64,000 nucleotides of DNA. It comes from Heterohyrax brucei (Eukaryota > Chordata > Mammalia > Hyracoidea > Procaviidae). A program made the translations under genes and the position numbers. Below are positions 12,655-23,693 of the stretch, piece by piece. Position 1 is the first letter of the stretch. Each line of letters opens with the position of its first letter. The DNA lies in the NCBI GenBank assembly GCA_028571685.1, contig CM053143.1, positions 3,663,501-3,727,500 on the forward strand, given 5' to 3'. The notes under the pieces are model-generated. The model did no database searches. It was not told where the DNA came from and worked only from the letters and a program-made list of their open reading frames with translations.

Positions 12655-15600
12655 ATGACATTGAATGTAAATGGACTGAACGCTCCAGTAAAGAGACAGC
12701 GAGTGATATCCTGGATCAAAAGATATGACCCATCTATATGTTGCTTACAGGAAACACATCTTAGACTTAAATATAAAAACAGGTTGAGAATTAAAGGTTG
12801 GAATAATATATATCAAGCTAATAATACATGAAAAAGAGCAGGTGTGGTAATATTAATCTCAGATAAAATAGATCTTAATGTGAAATCCACTATTGTGGAC
12901 AAGGATGGTCACTATTTATTGCTGAAAGGTATAATAATCAAGCAAGACTTAACAATATTAAATATTTACACACCCAATACCAAAGCTCCTAAATACATTG
13001 AACAAATACTGAGAACACTGAAAAATGAGATTGATCATTCCACAATAATAGTTGGGGACTTTAACACTCCCCTTTCAGTTAAGGGTAGATCATCCAGAAA
13101 AAAGCTCAGTAAAGATACAGAAGATCTTATTGCAACAATCAACCAACTTGACTTTATCGACATATACAAATCTTTTCATCCATCAGCGGATAAATACACC
13201 TTCTTCTCCAAAGCACATGGAACATTCTCCAGAACAGACCATATGTTAGGTCATAAAACAATTTTCCATTAAAATCCAAACCATTGATTTATTGCAAAGT
13301 ACCTTCTTGGACCACAGAGCTATAAAAATTGAAATCAATAACAGAAAATGCATAGGTAAAAATTCAAACTTGTGGAAACTGAACAACACTTTACTCATAA
13401 AGCCTTGGTTATAAAAGTAATTAAAGACACATTAAAGAAATTTATGGATTCAAATGAGAATGAAAACACATCCTACCAGAATTTATGGGCTACAACAAAA
13501 GCAGTGCTCAGAGATCAGTTTATAAATGTACACTTCCAGAAAGAAGAAAGAGCACAGATTAAAGAATTAACCTTACAACTTGAACAAGTAGAAAGAGAAC
13601 AACAAAGAAACCCCTCAGGTACCAGAAGAAAACAGATTATAAAGATTAGAGCAGAACTAAATGAATTAGAGAATAGAAGAACAATTGACAAAATTGATAA
13701 ACCAAACGCTGGTTCTTTGAAAAGATCAACAAAATTGATAAACCATTAGCTAAACTTAGAAAAGTAAAACAACAGAAGATACAAATAACCCGATTAAGAA
13801 ATGAGTTGGGAGATGTTACAACAGACCCAACTGAAATAAAATATGTCATAACAGAATACTATGAAAAGCTATACTCTAACAGGTTTGAAAACCTAGGGGA
13901 AATGGACAAATTTCTAGATTCATATGAGTCACCAAGACTATCACAAGGAGAAACAGATCAACTTAATGAATCTATCTAAAAGGAAGAGAATGAAAAAGTC
14001 ATAAAAAATCTAGCAACCAAAAAATGTCCTGGCCTAGATGGCTTCAGCAAAGAATTCTACCAAACTTTTAGAGAAGAATTAACTCCAATACTAATGAGGC
14101 TATTTCACACCATGCCAAGTGATGTCGAGTCACACCATATAAAGAGATAAAATACTTCCAATTCATTCTATGAAGCCAGCATAACCCTGACACCAAAATC
14201 AGGGAAAGGTCCCACAAAAAAAGAAAATTACAGACCAATATCACTCATGAATCTAGATGCAAAAATCTTCAACAAAATACTAGCCAATAGAATTCAACAG
14301 CATAAAAAAAAAATAATTCATCATGATCAAATTGGTTTCATTCCAGAGATGCAAGGCTGGTTCAACATCAGAAAAACAATTAATGTAATCAACCATATTA
14401 ATAACACAAAAAATAAAAATCACCTGATTTTGTGAATTGATGCAGAAAAGGCATTTGACAAAGTTCAACATCCATTCATGCTTAAAACTCTCAGAAAAAT
14501 AGGAATAAAAGGGAAATTCCTCAATATAATCAGTGGCATCTATTCAAAGCCAACTGCTTTCGTCATCCTGGATGGTGAAAGACTGATAGAATTCCCTTTG
14601 AGAATGGGAACTAGTCAAGGATGCTTGCTCTCACCACTTCTATTCGACATTGTGCTAGAAGTTCTAGCCAGAGCAATTAGACAACTCAAAGAACTGAAAG
14701 GCATCCATATTGGCAGTGAAGAAGTAAAGATTTCCCTCTTTGCAAATGATATGATTGTTTATACAGAGAATCCAAAGAAACCCATAGGTAAACTATTAGA
14801 GCTAATAGAAGTTAGTAAAATAATTGGGAAGCAAGATAAACATATCTAAATCAATAGGATTCTTTTATACCAACAGTGAAATTATTAAATAAGAAATCAC
14901 CAAATCAAATCCATTTACTATAGCCCCCAAGAAGATAAAATACCTAGGAATAAATCTAAGTAGAGAAATCTTTACAGAGAAAATTACAAAACCTTACTAC
15001 AAGAACCAGGAGAGACCTACATAAGTGGAGTAATCTGCTCTGCTCATGGATAGGAAGACTCAATATTGTGAAAATGTCTATTTTGCCCAAACTAATCTAC
15101 TTATGTAATGCAATCCCAATACAAATTGCAGTGACAATTTTTAATGAGATGGAGAAATAAATTATCAATTTTATTTGGAAAGGGAAGAAGTTCCGAATAA
15201 TTAAAGCACTACTGAAAAAGAACATACTGGGAGGCCTCTCACTACCTGACTTTAAAACCTATTACACTGCCACAGTAGTCAAAACAGCCTGGTACTGGTA
15301 CACAAAGAGACATATAGACCAATGGAACAAAATAGAGACCCCAGAGATGCCACCATCCTCCTATGAACAGCTGATGTTTGACAAAAGTCCTACAATTTTG
15401 AATTGGGGTAAGAACAGTCTCTTTAACAAATCATGCTGTTGTAATTGGATATCCATCTGCAAAAAATTGAAACAAGACCCATATCTCACACCTTATACAA
15501 AAATCAATTCAAATTGGATAGAAGACCTAAACATAAAAGCTAGAATGATAAAGCTCATTCAAGTTAAAATAGGGTAAACAATGGATTTTTAATACACAAT

Positions 15601-16436
15601 ATAGACAGACTTCAAAATCTGACAGACAAAATACATTCATCAGAAGAAAAAATAGATAAATAGGAATTAATAAGAACCAAACTCTTCTGCTCATCCAAAA
15701 ACCTCATCAAAAGAACTAAAAGAAAGGGAAAAAAATTTGACAACTCTGTGTCAGACCATTGCTTGATCTCCATAATCTATAAGGTTCTACAAAATATCAA
15801 TAAGAAAAAGACAAATCATCCAATTTAGCAATTGGCAAAGGAGATGGACAGACGCTTCTCTAAAGAGGAGATCCAGGCAGCCAAAAAACACATGCGGACA
15901 TGCTCACGATCTCTAACTATTAAAGAAATTCAAATCAAAACGACAATGAGATACCATCTCACCCCAACAAGATTGGCCATGATCCAAAAAACGCAAAACA
16001 CTCAATGTTGGAGAGGCTGTGAAGAGATTGGAACTCTCCTACAGTGTTGGTGGAATTGCAGAATGATGCAACCTCTTTGGAAAGCAATCTGACATTACCT
16101 TAATATAATGGATATAGATATACCATTTGACCCAGTAATTCCTCTGCTTGGAATATATCCTACAAAATCAAGGCCATTCACACCAACTGATACATGCACA
16201 CGAATGTTCATTACAGAACAGTCCACGATAGCAAAAAGTTGGAATCAACCCAGATGCCCAACAACAGAAGAATGGATGGGTAAACTTTGGTGTAGGTACT
16301 CAATGGAGTCTTATACATTGATAAAGAACAACGATGGTAGCCGAAACATCTCTCAATTTGGTCTCAACTGGGGACATTATGTTAAGTGAATCTAGTCAGT
16401 GACAGAAGGACAATTATTATATGAGACCCCTACGAT
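12655..16436 (+). pseudogene. L1-B ORF2 remnant with altered reverse-transcriptase active site
   Basis: The endonuclease part is readable at 12655-13270, including 'VGDFNTPLSVKGRSS' and 'SRTDHMLGHK'. The reverse-transcriptase part is at about 14020-14850. The catalytic FADD motif reads FAND: codon 14745-14747 is aat (Asn) in place of the first catalytic Asp. The C-terminal part is at 15350-16436 ('[19 protein letters not shown]'). Several stops and frameshifts separate the pieces. The exact start is approximate: the upstream ATG used by L1-D is not in frame here. Confidence 0.85.
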
Positions 16437-16816
16437 AAAAACTTAAAAGCATACTCATACATAACAGAGAAGGCTCTTTGACGACTACAGGGTGGGGAGG
16501 GTGGGAGGATGGTAGGGCGAAGGGTGTGGGTTTAGATTCGATAGTTGTTAGAAATTTGGTTGGGTGAAATTGGTGACAATACACATTAGTAAGAAGATCA
16601 ATATTAATGGGACTTCGACACAACTTGTGTACTACTCTTTTAATCCAATATTGAAAGCACAGAGTATGTACAGTTTCATTTTTTATTTAATAAAAAAATA
16701 AAATAAAATAATAAAATAAAAAAATCATTTCAGGATGAAAAGATATCTTTCTTTGATTGGATTTTCTTTCTTTCTTTTAAAATATCTAGCTAGTATGAAC
16801 CAACAAAATACCAGAT

Positions 16817-16984
16817 GAGTTGTTGTCAGTTGATTCTGACTCATAACAACTCCAGCTGTTTCAGAGTAGAACTATGTCTCATAAGATTTCAATTAGTATA
16901 GTCTTTCAGAAGTGGATCAGCCTGCCTTTTTCTCAAAGTGACTTTGAGTGGATTTGAACTGCAAATTTTCATTGGTAACTGAAA
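16817..16984 (-). mobile_element. AfroSINE
   Basis: On the plus strand it begins with the tail ('gattctgactcataacaact') and ends near the head-proximal block ('ggatttgaactgcaaattt'). It is therefore a minus-strand copy of the longer AfroSINE type, moderately diverged. Confidence 0.8.
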
Positions 16985-17025
16985 TTTTAAATATTTTTGG
17001 TCATAAGTAGCTTTTTGTAATCAGA

Positions 17026-17548
17026 TGTATTGGTCAGCTGGTGTTGCTCTAACAGCAGTACCACAAAGTGGATGGCTTTAACAAGGAGAAATTTAGTCTT
17101 ACACAGTCTGATAGGCTGTAAGTCCAAATTCAGAATGTCTGCTCCAGGGGAAGGGTTTCCCCCTTGTTGGCTCTGGATGGAAAGTACTGGTGTTGCATCA
17201 GTCTTCATTCAGGGAGCATCTTGGCATGGGAACCTCAGGTCTTAAGGATATGCTCTTCTCTGGGTGCTGCTTTCTTGATGGCCTGAGGTTCCCCATTCTC
17301 TTTTTATCTCCCATAGGATGAAAGGATAAAGGGTGGTGCACTCCAGGCAAACTCCCTTAGAAAAGGTGTTCCAGTCCCACCCTAAAAATCTTTTAACGTA
17401 GTTATCCTATCTATTAGCCACAGGCAGAGATTAGAGTTTACAGCATCAGAAAATCACAAAATGGAGGGCAATCACAGAATGCAGGGAATCCTGTTCCAGC
17501 CAAATTACTACACATACTTTTTGTGGGGACACAATTCAATCCATGACA
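17026..17548 (-). repeat. MaLR-type LTR (3' side of the fossil)
   Basis: On the minus strand it begins 'tgtcatggattgaattgtgt' and ends '...gaccaataca', with a polyadenylation-type region near the end. The same LTR type recurs at 19924, 23787, 34357, 56949 and 63102. Structure and motifs resemble the MLT1/MST/THE1 group of MaLR LTRs. Confidence 0.75.
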
Positions 17549-18549
17549 TCTCACGCTTTGACAACCCCCAAAATCACGTAACACATTTATCTCATCATAG
17601 CAAAAGTCACAGCAAAAACTTGTCCATCCCATATGACAGAAGTCTTAAATCAGATTCAAGTCCAAAATACAAAAACTCCTCTACATCTGTGACATCAAGA
17701 ATGCGTGTTATCTGCCTTGAAAGCACAATAGTGGAAGAGGAAAGTTGAAAATGTATAACACAAGCTATACATTTCCATTAAACAGATGGAAGAAACTGCA
17801 GTGAAACTAGGCATTATCAGGTAACAAGCAAGTTAGCAGAACAAATTCATTAGCTCTCAAAACTTTGAAAACAGTCTTCCGTTTTCTAAGACATTTTACA
17901 CAATAGCTTTCCCCTCCAGACTCTTAAGTAATGTCCAACTCTCCAGATTCTGAGTGGAGACCCTCTGCTCTGTGCCATGACTCTACTTTCTAGGCCCACT
18001 CAGACAGAAACTCTGCCCTGTTGGCTTTAGGTGTATTCTAAGCCCAACTGAGTGCCAAGTCCACCCTTACAAACACAAGAAGCCATGGATCCACCCTTTC
18101 AAGCCCTTGAGAGCAAGGCAATACCTTTTGAAACTGAAGCAGCTTAGCTTCTTGTGTTCTTTGTCCCTTCACCTTCTGCTTCCTATGGCCTCATGGTTCA
18201 GGCCTCAGGCCCACATCTGCCCTACATGGGGAAGTACTGCAAAGCTCCATAGCTCCACTGATTCATGTGCCCGGAGGCACCCCACTCTGCCAAGAAGCCT
18301 CTATGCACAGGCCCTTAGTTCTCTTGCTCCATGGGTCAGCTTCAGCTCTGTCTAATGCTGGTCTGGTTCTGCTGCTACCTGTCTGTTGTTGCTGCCGCTG
18401 GTCCTCTGCTTGTTTCTCACCATCTGCACCTTCTTTGGTATTAATAGTTTGCCTTGGTTCCTTCTGAGTCTTCTATAGATTCACAGTTTCAAAGCTGCTT
18501 CCATGTTTTAGGTATTTGTTAGGATAACACCCCACCCCTGGTGCCAAAT

Positions 18550-19105
18550 TGTCTTAGGCTGGGTTTTCTAGGGAAGCAAAACTGGTAACATGTATATGTA
18601 CAAGGAAAGATTTATATACAAAGTACAATAAAAGATTTATATATAAAGGAAACAGCTCATGCAATTGTAGAAACTGAATGTCCCAAGTCCTGGAACAAGC
18701 CTCACATGGCCATGGGAGCTGGTAAACCCAAGGTCAGCAGATCAGAGACCAGAGTTCTAGATCACTGGCTATGTAGGTTAGCAGATCCCAAACTGGTGGT
18801 GAGACTGCAAGGTCTCTGCTGGCTCACGGAACTGCAGAGGCTGGCAAACCCAGGATGGGTAGGTCAGCAAACAGGACTCTCAAGCACCAGCTGTAAGGGT
18901 TGGTGAATCCAACAGCTGCTAGTTCACATCCAGGAACCAGACACAAAAGAGAGCAGGAGCTGCTGGCCACATGAGCAGACAGGAAGTAGGTGGTGGAAGG
19001 CAGAGAGATGAGAGCTGGGAGTAGGGAAGCCACCACAGACCCTGCTCTACCACTTGACAACAGCCGTCAAACATGGAGTAGCCAAGTTGATATCATCTTC
19101 ATCAC
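18550..19105 (-). repeat. ERVL/MaLR-type LTR of a different subtype
   Basis: On the minus strand it reads 'atcaacttggctactccatg' near its start and ends 'ctagaaaacccagcctaaga'. This matches another common mammalian LTR type, whose consensus starts near 'tgtcaacttggctaggccat' and ends near 'ggagaaccctgactaataca'. It adjoins the primer-binding-site-like sequence of the internal region, so it occupies the 5' LTR position. Confidence 0.5.
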
Positions 19106-19171
19106 CACACCAGGGATACAATGACCATTGTGTCATGAACTGCCCTATGTAAATCAAGATGTTGATACTAT

Positions 19172-19246
19172 GGATTGGGTGTTTCAGTGGTAGAACTCTT
19201 GTCTTCTGTGTAGGGAATTGGGTTCCACCCTGGCCAGTATGCCTCA
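19172..19246 (+). repeat. tRNA-Gly-derived head of a SINE-like element
   Basis: The 73-75 bases align along their length with tRNA-Gly (GCC type): a box A region 'gtgtttcagtggtagaac' and a box B region 'gggttccaccctggccagt'. Box B departs from the consensus and the anticodon stem is degenerate, so this is not a functional tRNA gene. RTE sequence begins three bases later, so it is probably the promoter head of a SINE-like or chimeric element rather than a free tRNA pseudogene. Confidence 0.65.
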
Positions 19247-19249
19247 AGG

Positions 19250-20845
19250 GATAGATCTTGGCTGAAAGCAGAGAATACCACAAAGAGTTTACCTGTGTTT
19301 CATTGACTATGCAAAGGCATTCAACTGCATGGAACATAACAAATTATGGATAACATTGCAGAGAATGGAAATTCCAGTACACTTAATTGTGCTCATGATG
19401 AATCTGTATATGGATTCAAGAGGTAGTTTTGCAAACAGAACAGGGTAACACTGCATGGTTTAAAATCAGGAAAAGTGTGTCAGGGTTGTATCCTTTCACC
19501 ATATCCTTTCAATCTGTATGCCAAGCAAATAATTCGAGAAGCTGGGCTATATGAAGAAGAACAAGGCATCAGGATTGGAGAAAGACTCATCAACAACCCA
19601 CATTATGCAGATGACACAATCTTGGTTCCAGGAATTGAAGAGGATTTGAAACACTTAATGATAAAAGCCAAAGACCACAGCCTGCAATAGAGACTGTATG
19701 TCAACGTCAAGGAAACAAAAACTCTTGCAACTAGACCAGTAAGCAATATCATGATAAATGGAGAAAAGACTGAGGTTGTCAAGGATTCCATTTTACTTAG
19801 TTCCACAATACCGTGGAAGCAGCAGTCAAGAAATCAAAAGACACATTCCACTGGAAAAATCCACTGCAAAGGAACTCTTTAAAGTGTTGAAAGAAAAGAT
19901 GTGACCTTGAAGACCAAGGTGTGTGTCATGGATTGACGTGTGTGCCCCTCAAAATGTATGTGTTGATTTGACTTGGCTGAGTCCCAGTATGGCAGTATGG
20001 TGCCATTCCTCTCATGTGTTGTGAATTGTGCCTCTGCGATAATTGATGATGGAGAATGGGCAACAGTTGTGTTAGTGAGGCAGGACTCAAGCTACAAGCT
20101 TGTGGGATATAAGGGAGAGAAGTGAGCAGAGGAAGTTGGGAACCTCATACCACCAAGAGAGTAGTGTGACTGAGCAGGCAGGTCCTTTGGACCTGAGGTT
20201 CCTATGCTGAGATGCTCTCCTTGAATTTGGACTCAACCTACCAGACTGATGATTTCTTATACTGAATGGACTTGTAACTCATGAATGGATTTATGGCTTA
20301 CTAGATTCTGACAAAGTTTCTCTTTGTGAAGCCTTCCACTCGTGGTATTCTCTTTTGGAGCAGTACCAGGTGACTAAGACAGTGGGCTTGACCCAAGCCA
20401 TGGGGTTTTCACTTGCATCATACGCATGTGAAAGCTGGACAATGAATAAGGAAAACTGAGAAAGAGTAGATGCCTATGGATTGTGGTGTTGGAGAAGAAT
20501 ATTGAATGTACCATGGACTGCCCACAGAATAAACAGATCTATTCTGGAAGAACCACAACAAGAGAGCTCCTTGGAAGCAAAGATAGAGATGCTGCATCTT
20601 ACATACTTTGGACATGTTGTCAGGAATCAATCCCAGGAGAAGGACATCATGCTTGGTAAAGCAGAGGGTCAGCAAAAAAAGGAAGACTCTCAAGGGATGG
20701 ATTGACATAGTGGCTGCAACAATGGGCTTAAGCATAAAAACAACTGGGTATAGCATACGACCGGGCAGTGTTTCGTTCTGTCGTATGTAGGGTCACTATG
20801 AGTCAGAACTAACTCAGTGGCATGTAACAGCAACAACAACAACAA
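19250..20845 (+). mobile_element. RTE-1: RTE/BovB-like LINE, 5'-truncated, split by an LTR
   Basis: The translation carries the RTE reverse-transcriptase signature: 'CFIDYAKAFN' near 19300, 'CQGCILSPYPFNLYAKQ' at 19478-19530 and an intact YADDT active site near 19604. C-terminal motifs 'WCWRRILNVPWTAHRIN' and 'YFGHVVRNQSQEKDIML' lie at 20481-20660. It ends in the family tail ('gtcactatgagtcagaacta') and a (caa)n run at 20826-20845. A MaLR-type LTR (19924-20381) interrupts it. In-frame stops and frameshifts show it is inactive. Confidence 0.9.
19924..20381 (+). mobile_element. Solitary MaLR-type LTR inside RTE-1
   Basis: A 458-bp LTR fossil beginning 'tgtcatggattg' and ending '...gactaagaca'. 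The flanking 5-base repeats are gtgtg (19919-19923) and gtggg (20382-20386), four of five matching, consistent with a retroviral-type insertion. RTE sequence resumes directly after it. It is younger than RTE-1. Confidence 0.85.
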
Positions 20846-21298
20846 ATAAAGGTTAAATGCTTAGGACTGTGAAACAGCCAGGTTACTATTATATTTACTG
20901 AGCACTCTGTGCCATTTGTTAATCAGCAGATACTTTCCACATGTGTTTCCTGTGCCTAGCCTTTTACCAAGCTCTTTGGAGATGCAAAACCCAGAGTTGT
21001 CTTTTGCCGGCATAGTAGAAATATTGTCGGGGAAAAAGACAAACACACTAAAGATTTAAAGATGAAATACTGTATATCACTGACTGTATGTGGTTAGTGG
21101 GTTTAGAAAATGAAGAGATCACTTTGGTTCATAAGACTGGGAGATCGTTTTGCATTTTGTAAATATGTGGTAGTGGAAGAAAAGGAATATGGCCAGAACT
21201 TGTGACCCTTAAATTAGTAAGGATGTCTAAAATGTGTTTGGTATGTAGAATGTATCCAACGAAGAAGGTGAGAAGAGATTCAAGGAATGATCTATGTA
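20846..21298. other. No recognised feature
   Basis: Possibly a MIR-like remnant around 20895-21000 (minus), too weak to call. Otherwise nothing recognised. Confidence 0.3.
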
Positions 21299-21452
21299 AA
21301 GCCATGCCGCTGAGTCCCTTCCAACTCATAACGACCCTGTAGGTCAGAGTGGAACTGTACCATAATATTTTCAAGGAGTGCCTGGCAGATTTGAACTATG
21401 AACCTTTTGGTTAGTAGGTACAGCAATTAACCAGTATACCACATGGGTTTCT
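21299..21452 (-). mobile_element. AfroSINE
   Basis: Minus-strand copy. The tail comes first on the plus strand ('ccaactcataacgaccctgt') and the head last ('gcaattaaccagtataccac'). Confidence 0.85.
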
Positions 21453-21730
21453 TTTGGCCATGTAGATAATTACAGCCTTGGGCTTATCGAATTAGTCTGA
21501 GACTGGGACTCAGGCCAGGAAAGTGAGTTCATCCGTTGGAGCAGTCTATATGAGTGGCTCCTGGTGGCAGGGTTATTTGCAGGAAGTGGTGCACCTGCAG
21601 TTCTTGTGAGCCCTGTATGAATGGTCTGAGATTGAAGGTAACCGTCCAAAATGGGGACTTGTGCACTGTTCTGGTTTAAAGGGAATTTCAGAGTTTCAAA
21701 CCAGAATTACAGACTCATTGGAGCTAGAAG

Positions 21731-21905
21731 AAATTTGTTGAGTTGATTCCAGTTCATCCGAAGGTGACCCCATCCGCATGTGTGGGATAGAACAGTTCCA
21801 TAGAGTTTCTAAGACTGTAACTCTTTGGAGGCAGATCTTCTGGGTGGATTTGAACTGCCAGTGTTTTGGCTAATAGTCGAGTGCTTAACCATTTGTATTA
21901 CCAAA
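21731..21905 (-). mobile_element. AfroSINE (long type)
   Basis: Minus-strand copy of the longer subtype that carries the middle block 'agactgtaactctttggagg'. It starts in the tail ('gttgattccagttcatccga') and ends in the head ('gtgcttaaccatttgtatta'). Confidence 0.85.
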
Positions 21906-22785
21906 CGACTATAGCCAAAATTTAGTGACCATTTATTTAAATTACTTAGCAACATATGGAGACATTAACCTCCTTGGAAAGATGAAGTGGTTTATTTGAG
22001 TGTCATGCACCTGTTTTCAGAAAGACCCTGGATTTGTATTGAAGTCTTCTGACTCCTAAATCAGTCAAACACTTTGTAAAGTACCCTACTTATAAGCAAT
22101 ACTCAGTAAGTGGTTGGTCTTTAAATTGCCATTTTGTGTCATATGATATTAGCACAGAGCTGAGTTCACTGTAAATGTTAAGAATGTCTTTACTGGTTGA
22201 CACTACAAACCTCTTTCCCCATTGTCTTCACAAAGAAGAGATAGAAATGTTGAAGGAGAGCCAGGATATTAGTGTTACAGCCAAGGTCATTGTTTATTGT
22301 AAAGAGTATTTATGGCTTACTAATCCTGAAATCAAGCAGTGGGAGTGTGTTGGTGCTACCAGTCTAATAAAAGTGATTATTGATTGTTTACTTCTCAAAG
22401 CACTGTCATGATCTGCAAATATTTTAAAGCTATCGTTATGCAGACCCCTTAAATTGAAATTAGTGGTTATGCATTAATGGACTGTCATTCATAAACAAAT
22501 GACAGACATTTAAAGCTCCAGGGTTTAAAATGCCATACATGAGTTTAACTGATTAGTTACTGTGTTTCTTCAGGACAGATATTGCTGCTTAGAAAAGAAA
22601 AATGAAGATATGAAGTCCTGTGATATCAATGTTTCACCCACTGAGGAATCCTACTGAGTCTATATGAATCTGGACTTAAAGCAAATTAGTGCATTTTAGG
22701 AGACTAAGAGAATACTGGGCTGTGTTCTGCTCCTAGCACTAAGGTACTAGACGGTTGACTGCTGTATTCCAGGGCTATGCTGGAG
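21906..22785. other. No recognised feature
   Basis: AT-rich sequence with a 78-codon plus-strand open frame (22175-22411) that resembles nothing I know. Probably non-coding. Confidence 0.4.
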
Positions 22786-23447
22786 TCCGTGGGTGGTACA
22801 AATGGTTAACATGCTTGACTGCTGTCTGAAAGTTTGGAGATATTAGTTATTTATTGCAACTATAAACAGAATTGCCGCAAGTGGAAGGCTTTAACAGAAA
22901 TTTATTCTGTCATAGTTTAGGTGGCTAGAAGTGTAAATTCAGGGTGTCAGCTGTAGGGAAAGCTTTCTGTCTCTTTGGGCTCTGGGAGAAGTTCATCTTT
23001 TCTCAGCATCTATGGGGTCCAATGTTCCTTAGAGATCTCCATGTGCCCTGGCATAACAAGTAGTAATTCAAGACACAATTCTGTGGTCAGAACAATCTCT
23101 CAGCCATCCTTGTAGGCAGGCTGTTCTTTCTTTTGGTCCTCAGCCTCTCTGCCCCTTAGCCTGGCTCAGCCTCTGCCCTGCTTGGGCAAGTATTACCAAG
23201 CTCTTTAGCTCCATTGATAAATGCCCATAGGCACACTGCTCTGCCAGTGAGCCTTCTTCAGAAGGTGCTCACCTCTCTAGTTCTGTGGGGCAGCAAGCCT
23301 GACTCTGCTGACGAGTGCCTGGAGTCACCCCACTTAGCTAGCAATCCTCTTGCCTGATGATGCTCAGCTTCCTTAGTCTATGTGTCAGCATACCCATATA
23401 CACGGATCCCATGGGTCAGAATCGACTAGACAACAACTGATTAGAGC
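22786..23447 (+). mobile_element. AfroSINE split by a MaLR fossil
   Basis: The head ('gtgggtggtacaaatggtta' to about 22837) and tail ('catgggtcagaatcgactag', about 23403-23447) of one plus-strand AfroSINE of the 'gggtggtgcaaacggttaa' subtype. They are separated by about 560 bp of MaLR-type sequence. Part of the SINE middle is not seen. Confidence 0.65.
22838..23400 (-). mobile_element. MaLR-type fossil (LTR plus part of internal region)
   Basis: The minus-orientation LTR block (about 22838-23110) matches the LTR at 17026-17548. The rest (about 23110-23395) matches the internal region at about 18150-18360, sharing phrases such as 'agctccattgataaatgccc'. It is a partial, broken element inserted in an AfroSINE. 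Confidence 0.65.
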
Positions 23448-23693
23448 TTTACCTGGAGTAGGGTCTACTTTCACAATTAAAGAAATGGAGTTGTAGTGGT
23501 AAGCCCTTGTCTTTCATCCAGATAATGCATTATATTAAATAAATAGTTACTATGTCTTTCTTATTCACTCTAAAACAGAACAAGATCCAGTTTTTATTCC
23601 ATTCCTTAAATTTTCTTCCATTCATACTTTTGAGATAGTGGAATGGAAAGAGTAGAACTCTGAGGAAAGGAAACGAAACAAAACAAAACAAAG

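Larger units (their letters stand above)
10663..16731 (+). mobile_element. L1-B, near full-length L1 LINE, disrupted
   Basis: A plus-strand L1 of about 6.1 kb: 5'UTR (about 10672-11282, only about 0.6 kb against about 1 kb in L1-A and L1-D), ORF1 (11283-12209), ORF2 (about 12655-16436), a short 3'UTR and an A-rich tail (about 16690-16725). A possible target-site duplication flanks it: 'aaaaaatcttttc' (10650-10662) against 'aaaaaatcatttc' ending at 16731, one mismatch. The A-run makes this duplication only suggestive. Its 3'UTR is the short class shared with L1-C. Confidence 0.95.
17026..19105 (-). mobile_element. MaLR-type endogenous retroviral fossil with internal region
   Basis: A fossil of the non-autonomous MaLR (ERVL-related) group in minus orientation. 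It has an LTR at 17026-17548, an internal region at 17549-18549, and a second LTR-like block at 18550-19105. Beside the second block the reverse strand reads 'taagacaatttggcaccagg', the usual start of MaLR internal sequence just inside a 5' LTR. The internal region is short (about 1 kb) and non-coding, as is typical of the group. The element is broken and old. The two LTR-like blocks do not look alike (see findings). Confidence 0.65.

Noticed and set aside
19172-19246. Functional tRNA-Gly gene
   Set aside because: The anticodon stem and box B depart from the consensus, and it is fused to LINE sequence.
22175-22411. 78-codon plus-strand frame as a small gene
   Set aside because: No family resemblance, no exon signals noted, ordinary composition for the region.
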